64,000 nucleotides of DNA from assembly GCA_903813345.2 (NCBI GenBank), contig CAIIXF020000008.1:25034822-25098821 (forward strand). Reading direction: 5' to 3'. Both the position numbers and the translations under genes were made by a program. This DNA comes from Owenia fusiformis. Its lineage: Eukaryota > Annelida > Polychaeta > Sabellida > Oweniidae. Below, piece after piece: positions 57,601 to 64,000 of this stretch (its first letter is position 1; each line of letters starts with the position of its first letter). The notes beneath the pieces were generated by a model. It had not been told where the DNA came from and did not search any database. It saw nothing but the letters and a program-made list of their open reading frames with translations.

Positions 57601-60600
57601 CTCTGATTTAATACAAAATGATGAATGTGCTCTTTATTATGTGCATGCGCAAACTGCCAACTAAGCATTTTCTAATGAAGCTACCTGTTACATTGGCAAA
57701 AAAAGCTTCGTTGGGATCTAATCTTTGTTGAATTTTCTACTCAATTGCTTTGTTACCAACTAAGCTTTTCTAACTTAGGCGGAGGTGTTACACTGGCCCA
57801 AAATTGCTTCGTTACGAAGCTTTTTGTCAAAATGCTTCGTAACAAGGCATTTCAACCATCCTGTGTAACAGGGGTCATTATCCCAACGAACGAAGTTCGT
57901 TAGGGATATAGTGAAGCCCTCCGTCCGTCCGTCTGTCCGTCAGTCAGTCAGTCAGTCCGTCCGTCTGTCTGTCCGGAAGATAACTCAAATACTAGTTGAC
58001 AGATTTTCTTCATATTTAGTGGAAAGATGTATATTGGTGAATAGTTTTACGCAAAAAACAATTTTTTCAAGATGGCCGCCGCTTTAAAAATGACGGGACT
58101 TTTTCGCAAAAATCATAAATTTTTCATTCTAAACCAAAGTAATTAATATTATTGTTTGAAATTTTGGTAGTGTATTCACAACATTTATCTATTTCACATA
58201 TATTCCGTGTTTTTCATCCTGACCCCCAGGGGCCATGTATGGGGGGACAGGAAAACAGAAATTTTCGCTTATTTTTAGATCTTTCTGAAGTATAGCTTTA
58301 TTATACTCAAATGAAAGGCAATTAAGAGTAGATTGCAAATATTGTATCTTTTTTCTGATTCGAGCCTCGTAAAATTCAAAATGGCCGTCTAATGTACGAT
58401 TTCGCAATAATTTTTCGATACCTTCAAAGTATGGCTATATTATACTCAAATTGAAGGAATTTTGGAGTAGATCACAATTATGGTATTATTTTTCAGATTT
58501 GTACCTCAGAAATTCAAAATGGCTGCTTTGCAGGAATTCACAATTCTAAAATCTAATTTTTTCATTTTCAACCAAAGTAATGAGTATAATTGATTGGAAT
58601 TCGGTAATTGATATTTTGTTCGTTGGGATTTGCTACTCCGCGGAGTTGCCGTTATCTAGTTGATATTTGGCCTATTTGGTAGACATTGACCACTCTCACT
58701 GTAAGTACTATCATGGGATTGATCTGTTGAAAGCCCATGGTACTATGAGAAACTACCTTGGATTATTAATGAAGCATCTGTGTTTTTTCATCTCAATATA
58801 ATTTAGTGTTTATTTCATACCTAGTGACTTCATTCCTTAAGTTCCACTTAAGTTCCTTAGTTCATCTCTATTTTTCTATTTAAAGGGGCAATAAGGACTA
58901 TAGAGAAAATAGGAAAGTTTTTTTCATTTTTCTGAGCTATCAAGGCAACATTTGGTTTAACATCTTCTTTGACATACCTATTTTCTTAAAATGTATGGAT
59001 AAATTATCAATTTCAGCATTAAGAAGTGTAAATTCAGTTCAAAGCTTCAAAAAGGGGACTTCCACTTTTATATTTTTAAGATCCACCATGTTTCAAGAGG
59101 AATATCAGCTTAAATAATGTTTATCTAGGTGGTTTTTTGTAGATAATAAAAATAGATGTTAGTCTTAATGAAATATCCAAACTTAAATATATTTTGACAC
59201 TGGTCCATGATCGTTGAATGACCCCTCTGCACTAATTATTGCACCTTTAAGATGACATCATGACATTTTACCATGCATGATTTTCAGAATCCTATCCCAG
59301 GAGATGTGAACCAGTTCATAATTAAAGGCAGGAGCAACTTAGTGGAGATACAACCAGATGGAATACTAAGGTATAATGAACTGAATAATTGAAATAAATA
59401 ATTTGTCAAACTTCATCGTCAGTGGTTTATATATAATATAAAACAACATCATACTTTATTTACTAAATACTTAATCCATTGCTTTATGTCTAGTGTGTGT
59501 TTTCATTTCTTATATTTAGCAATTTGTAACTCGAACAGGTATTTTTATTAAAACTTGTTTCAACAAATACTGTACATGTTTATGGCAATTTATTATCCCA
59601 ACGAGTGAAGTGCGGTGAGGATATAGTGAAGCCCTCCATTCATCCATCAGTCAGTCAGTCAGTCAAACCTTCTAAACCTTTACCATATCCATAACCACAT
59701 TTTGACTTGGAGTCCACTTTTTTTATATACCAGTATTCATTTGAGACTCAATTTATTTTTTTAGCTACTCTGCAACTGTTCCCAAGAGTCCAGTTGGCAC
59801 ATTCATTGGAAAACACTCTCTGAATAAGGAGCACTCTAACTTTGAGTTGAAGATTCTTGAAGGAGGGGCATCAAGGACAATCAGTATAGGCCTGGTACAC
59901 AGTGAGTACCAGTTTGAAAGACACCCTGGTTGGGATGTTGGATCTGTGGCCTATCATGCAGATGATGGCAGGTAACACACTATTTCTCCCTTACTTAGGA
60001 TTTCTTCTCAACAAATTAAATGTTGATTTGACCAATGCTGACTAAAAATGTTCAAAGTAGGTTAAGAACCATACAGATTTGTGGTATCTCAACTGAATAT
60101 ATCCCCTGTTAGCAGCTTCTTGTTGCTTTGGTTTGTCTTTTCAATTGTCTTCATGGTTATAAAATAGTTAATGAAAACACAGAATGAAATCCTGTGCAAA
60201 GGGCTGATGGGAAAAAGTCAGTCCACCCCAGTGGTGATCGAACCCACGACCCCTCGCTTTCCGGGCAAGGGCTCTACCACTGAGCTACAGGACGACTGGC
60301 TTTTTCACATCAACATTGTATATATAGGATTGCAGCCATGTCTTACATGCCCAGTTTCCTGGACCCCAAAATCCATATAAGTTACCTGTCTTTCCAGGTT
60401 GTCAATCACTCAAAAAAACATACAGATTTGTGATATCTCAAGTTAGCAGCTTCTTGTTCCTCTGGTGCCACTATATGCTATATTATTAAAAGTTGTGTTT
60501 TGAATACACACATGCAACATTGTTACATTATATATATAAACATTTAAATTGTCTTCATGGTTATAAAATAGGATTATAGAATAGCAACAAAAATGTGTTT

Positions 60601-63600
60601 GCTATAATTACATGTACAATTACTTACAGAATATTCCGTGAACTACTGACTGGTTCAGGGCCCCCAATACCATGTCAGAAAGGGGATGTCATGGGATGTG
60701 GATATGTGACAACTGGAGTGCAATATGATAGTGACGGGATACCATTGTGCAATCAGAACATTATAGTCTACTTTACCAAGAATGCTTGCAAGGTTTGTAA
60801 GGTTTTGATAAATAAAAAATCTTCGGTAGCCAGTTAACAGTTAATAATTTCTACTTCTGGTAAATGCCCAATTTTGTAGCTAACCAATATTACCTGCATT
60901 ACCGTCACCCTCTATGTTAATGCTATAAATGCTAAATATTACACATAAATGAGTAATGGTGTATATGGGATAATGAAAACATGTGGAAATGGTTTTAGTA
61001 GACGACTTAAGCTTAAAAAGGTTATATTAGATTTTGTCATTATATTAGCCATTAGCATGGGCTTTCTCTTGAAAACTCATGCCATTATTAGGTATCATTT
61101 AGAAAACAGTACACTTGCTGACTGTACTTTGTGAAGTGGAATGTGGGTAATGTCACTTTTAGTCGGGGAATTAGGCTTGGGTATTGTGCTTATTTTTTAT
61201 TGTACCTATAAAAAAAGGTAAGATATTGTCGTTAGCTTGATGGGCAGGCGGGCGGTGTCTCACTTTCTTGTCATCACCACTCCAGGAAAAACACTGGACG
61301 GATTAACTTCAAATTTTCACACATGTTACATGGTAAGAAGTTCTAGAGCTGATTAACTTTTGGGTGGCCATCTTTCATTCTGGTGACCATCTTGGAAGTT
61401 TTTAGGCCATCTTGCATTCTGACGGCCATCTTGGAAGTTTTTAGATAAATCTTGTCATCGCTATTCCAGGAAAACCACTAAACAGATTTACTTCAAATTT
61501 TCTCACATGTTAGATGGTAAGAAGTTCTAGAGCTGATTAATTTTTCAGCAGCCATCTTGCATTTTGGATTAACTTTTCAGCAGCCATCTTGCATTTTGGT
61601 GGCCATCTTGGAAGTTTTTAGATAAATCTTGTCATCGCGATTCCAGGAAAAACCACAGATTTGCTTCAAATTTTTACACATGTTACATTATAAGAAGTTC
61701 TAGAACTGATTAACTTTTTGGCGGCCATCTTGTTATAACCTTTATTTCTTTTTAGTGGGTTGGGTAGAAATAGCTGAGGCTAATGAGGTTACTAATGTAC
61801 AAAATGTAGTGTGCTTAGATGTTTGAGCATATCCCCCACCAATCCCTATACACTGATGAACGGTAGTTATTACCTTGAGAAATATGAAAGACCTTTTTAT
61901 TATTCAATTTCTAGATAACTATTTATTCTGTCTTAAAGATATAGTTGTAATGTTGGTCATCCCATATTAAAATTGAGATTGTAAAATTGAAATATTGTTG
62001 TGGTCGTCGTGGCTAGACTTATAGATCTTGTTTTGCCCAAAACCGTTCAGAAATATATCCTCCTTTTAAATTGTGGTTTATGATTTTATGATGTGGTTGC
62101 CAGAGTAAATCTATAAAGTTGTTTCCTGTTTCCTGTTTAAACAAACACCAAAGCATGTAAACTGTCCAAGTGGCTTTTGTGACCATGTGACTTAAACTAT
62201 CCAATTAGAAAATCTTTAAAACTCATATAATTTTGGGTTTAGTTTTTGTTTTACTTGACTTTATTCAAAAATGTGGATCATGTTGCATGTTAAAAGAAAA
62301 TATTAAATGAGTTGACTAAAAGATTATTTCATACAATTGTTCAAAAGGGATATGGTTGATAAAGGATTGTGGAATGAAAACTTGCATAAAAAAGTTGTTG
62401 AATAACTTGAAAGGATGAATCACTTTAACAGAGAAATGGAACATTGGATACCTGTTAATTCTATTTTTTGTAAAGTAGGTAAAAAAAGTCTTGAGAAATA
62501 CCAATAACTGTTAATTTTCAAAATTGATTTAGAATTACATACTGTACTGTACTTCTAATTAATTTAGCACTAGTAATACTAATTTACATGGTCCTGAAAT
62601 TATAGAGGATACTTATTTTGGTGGACATTAACAATTTGGTGGATCCACCAAATTAAAACAGCTGCCAAATTAAGAAGAATTAAAGTAGACATATTGACAT
62701 CTTCTCTTAACCATATAGTTCAGTCTGACACTGAATTGTATATTTGCTCAGTTGTTATAGATTTTGAGTTCTCGCCAATAAAATTCATATTTCTGGTAGT
62801 GCAAAATACACCCCGAATTACCATTCATTCAACAAAAAGATGCTAAATGTTAAAAAGATGAAAAAGTGGAACTACTTGAAATAAATTGAATTGTGAAAAG
62901 ACATGTAGTTGACCTAACGATCTATTCAGAATCTAAACAAAATGTCTCAGCTGCAAAGTAACATGTTAAGGTTAAGGTAAAAACTTATCACTGATTAATT
63001 CATAACCTGCACCCATCTTATAATGTATTTTTGCTTGTAGGTCCATGAGTGTAAGTTTACATACAGAGGGGGTGGTTTGCATCCAACTGTTGGTCTACAC
63101 AGTAGAGGAGAGAAGGTGCACCTGCTTAACTACTACAATCATAATGAAATTAAGGATGATAAAGACAAGGTAAATTTAATGTCCAGATCTTGCATGGGTG
63201 ACTTTTTAGGATGAAAGATGGCAATTTCTCATATGACTATAAGATACAGCCATCTTTACTCCAAAGCAAGAAATTGCCACTAGTTGATAAACATCAACAA
63301 CATAGCAACAGAAAAACTGTTTCTATGAGTAGCATTGACAATTTTGGTTGCCAAGCAAATGAACCAAGGTTTTAAAGAAAAAAAGTTGAAAAAGTCTTGG
63401 AAAGTGATTTAAATGATATTAACTGTGTAAAACAAAGTTATTATTGAAGAAAACTTTAAACTAAATTCAAATATACTATTTACAAGAAGGAAAGGTAAGT
63501 CATCGAGATTAAATGTTCACATTCTCTTAAAATCTCATGAAAAAGCTAATAGAAACTCCTCTTATCTCTTATTTGTATATAACACTTTAAGTAAAAAATT

Positions 63601-64000
63601 ACAAAGTATTTTAATTTACTCAGTACAAAGCATTTTACTGAACTATACAACATATTTTACTGCACACTAATGATGTTTTCAGGCTGCAGAGGCAGTTGGA
63701 GGAATACCTGACAGTGATTCTTCCATAGAGAACCCCCTGGTGTCTTGTACAGTGTGCCTTAGTCTGTATAATGAGGAAGACCACATGCCTAAACTTCTAC
63801 CCTGTCATCACTCATTCTGCCGCAGTTGCCTTGATACACTGCTGAACAACAGCATTATTGTGTGTCCTTCTTGTCGCAAAACTCACAGAATTGCAGATGG
63901 CGTAGATGCTCTCCAGACAAATTTTTATGTCACGAATATGAAAGAGTTGTTACGTCGTGATTGCTCTTTGGAGGATATCATTGAGAAGGAGGTTAAACCA
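51685..64000 (+). CDS. Two SPRY domains followed by a RING finger; 3' end beyond window
   Basis: Exons: 51685-51803, 54067-54282, 55651-55783, 55945-56058, 59288-59370, 59765-59971, 60630-60792, 63041-63169, 63683-64000 (continuing). All junctions are GT/AG and the joined frame stays open for 494 codons. SPRY 1 (about residues 45-195) has FEIKILQTGKSQCCASIGL, YSVGRQPGWKDPSIGFHADD and KYRCKKGDVMGLKV. SPRY 2 (about 195-385) has FELKILEGGASRTISIGLV, FERHPGWDVGSVAYHADDG and CQKGDVMGCGYV. A C3HC4 RING follows at C410, C413, C429, H431, C434, C437, C449, C452, with the FYVTNMKELL-type tail usual after TRIM RINGs. B-boxes may lie beyond the window. SPRY domains bind proteins and the RING would recruit a ubiquitin E2. 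Normal TRIM order is RING first and SPRY last, so this arrangement is unusual. The first coding exon follows an acceptor at 51630. I know no gene name for it. Confidence 0.9.
52783..53195. mobile_element. Foldback MITE, GGGGAGGCATC termini, TTA duplication
   Basis: GGGGAGGCATCAAAAGATCA and its right-hand complement, plus GTCTGATAG and AACTAAATAAATCTAG, are inverted. TTA flanks both ends (52780-52782, 53196-53198). The 3-bp target fits PIF/Harbinger. It lies in the first coding intron of the SPRY-RING gene. Confidence 0.8.
53500..54060. other. Intron remainder with low-copy repeat phrases
   Basis: Fragments such as GTCCATCCATTCGTTTGG and TTGGCTCACACAGTGAGCC (a short palindrome at about 53850) followed by GGCGTCCGTCC look like pieces of dispersed repeats. 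No gene is seen. Confidence 0.4.
54283..54705 (+). repeat. 46-bp minisatellite starting at the splice donor of SPRY exon 2
   Basis: About nine copies of a unit with TATATCTTTTACTGATTACC and TTTTGTATTCGGTTGAGCTT and GTTG. The intron itself begins GTATGTATCTTTTACTGATC at 54283, matching the unit text GTATATATCTTTTACTGATT. The array therefore starts at, and probably arose from, the donor end of the intron. Confidence 0.9.
56516..57873. mobile_element. 1.36-kb element with CCTGTTACAC termini and AACGAAGC subterminal repeats
   Basis: CCTGTTACACTGCTGGGTTG and CAACCATCCTGTGTAACAGG are inverted. Inside each end are repeated GCTTCGTTA / TAACGAAGC-type words and further TGTTACACTG and GTGTTACACTGG copies. 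Only short open frames occur. The target duplication is not clear. In the intron between the two SPRY cassettes. Confidence 0.75.
57878..58661 (+). repeat. Full copy of the TTATCCCAACGAAC dispersed repeat
   Basis: Starts TTATCCCAACGAACGAAGTTCG (hairpin ACGAAC/GTTCGT). It then has GGGATATAGTGAAGCCCTCC, a CCGTCCGTC/CAGTCAGTC run, ATAACTCAAATACTAGTTGAC and AAGATGGCCGCC phrases, and ends TTCGTTGGGATTTGCTACTC with the hairpin ACTCCGCGGAGT. Pieces occur at 1190, 8640, 9330, 9569, 17864, 32700 and 59590. Confidence 0.75.
58880..59250. mobile_element. MITE with TTAA-flanked AGGGGCAA termini (copy 2)
   Basis: Same element as 13184-13513, with TTAA-AGGGGCAA and TTGCACCT-TTAA ends and a roughly 40-bp extra segment near 59145-59190. 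It ends 37 bases before a SPRY-RING exon (59288). Confidence 0.8.
59590..59675 (+). repeat. Fragment of the TTATCCCAACGA dispersed repeat
   Basis: TTATTATCCCAACGAGTGAA, GATATAGTGAAGCCCTCC and a CAGT run match the start of the family. The rest is missing. Confidence 0.7.
60205..60305 (-). repeat. tRNA-derived SINE-like sequence
   Basis: Minus strand GTAGCTCAGTGGTAGAGC is an excellent A-box and GTCGTGGGTTCGATCACCAC an excellent B-box. The anticodon arm can form (CTTGC/GCGAG with loop CCGGAAA). Acceptor stem pairing (GTCC..GGAC) is partial and position 33 is C, so I favour a retroposed copy over a working tRNA gene. Confidence 0.6.
61195..61740 (-). repeat. Tandem CAAGATGGCC repeat family, copy 2 (inverted)
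   Basis: Begins GTACCTATAAAAAAAGGTA and continues with 105-110-bp units containing ATGGTAAGAAGTTCTAGAGC and GGCCATCTTGGAAGTTTTTA, the reverse complement of the family at 44030-44580. In the intron between SPRY 2 exons. Confidence 0.75.
61741..63040 (+). other. Intron of the SPRY-RING gene, nothing recognised
   Basis: AT-rich intron. Frames on the minus strand are short and unlike any family. No clear repeat ends were seen. Confidence 0.45.

Noticed and set aside
60205-60305. Functional tRNA gene with GGA anticodon
   Set aside because: Position 33 is C rather than T and the acceptor stem is only partly paired.

Overview
The window is nuclear DNA of an invertebrate animal. The genes are split by GT-AG introns, the products are animal proteins (mitochondrial ribosomal protein mL49, betaine-homocysteine methyltransferase, TRIM-type RING/B-box/SPRY proteins), the DNA is AT-rich, and most of it is interspersed repeats. 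I cannot name the species. A marine invertebrate such as a hemichordate, cephalochordate or mollusc would fit, but that is inference.

Layout. (1) 1943-6920, + strand: the last three coding exons of the mL49 gene. Its large intron holds a 60-bp minisatellite built from the gene's own downstream splice acceptor, interrupted by a 1-kb foldback transposon. (2) 6921-16288: no gene seen. It holds repeat families, small MITEs and a 4.6-kb foldback element (10956-15594). (3) 16289-17515, +: a TRIM-like RING/B-box/B-box/coiled-coil protein in one coding exon. (4) 17860-20541: repeats, including a tandem array rich in AGGTCA half-sites. (5) 20992-31078, - strand: a complete ten-exon betaine-homocysteine methyltransferase gene, 391 aa, in frame at every junction, with a possible mitochondrial leader. 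(6) 31500-33576: mariner remnants and MITEs. (7) 33577-43880: a young LTR retrotransposon with 2.65-kb LTRs that differ only in two poly-C tracts, carrying one gag ORF and no recognisable pol. (8) 43881-51600: repeats only, with a striking set of nested transposons (49641-51574). (9) 51685-64000 and beyond, +: a nine-exon gene encoding two tandem SPRY domains followed by a RING finger, the reverse of the usual TRIM order. It is cut by the window edge.

The genes are unrelated in function: mitochondrial translation, one-carbon metabolism, and two probable ubiquitin ligases. The dominant theme is transposon biology, with many elements whose arms are very long inverted repeats. Two intronic minisatellites have units that begin at, and appear derived from, adjacent splice junctions. 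All exon coordinates were read by eye from splice consensus, frame continuity and family similarity; no alignment was run.
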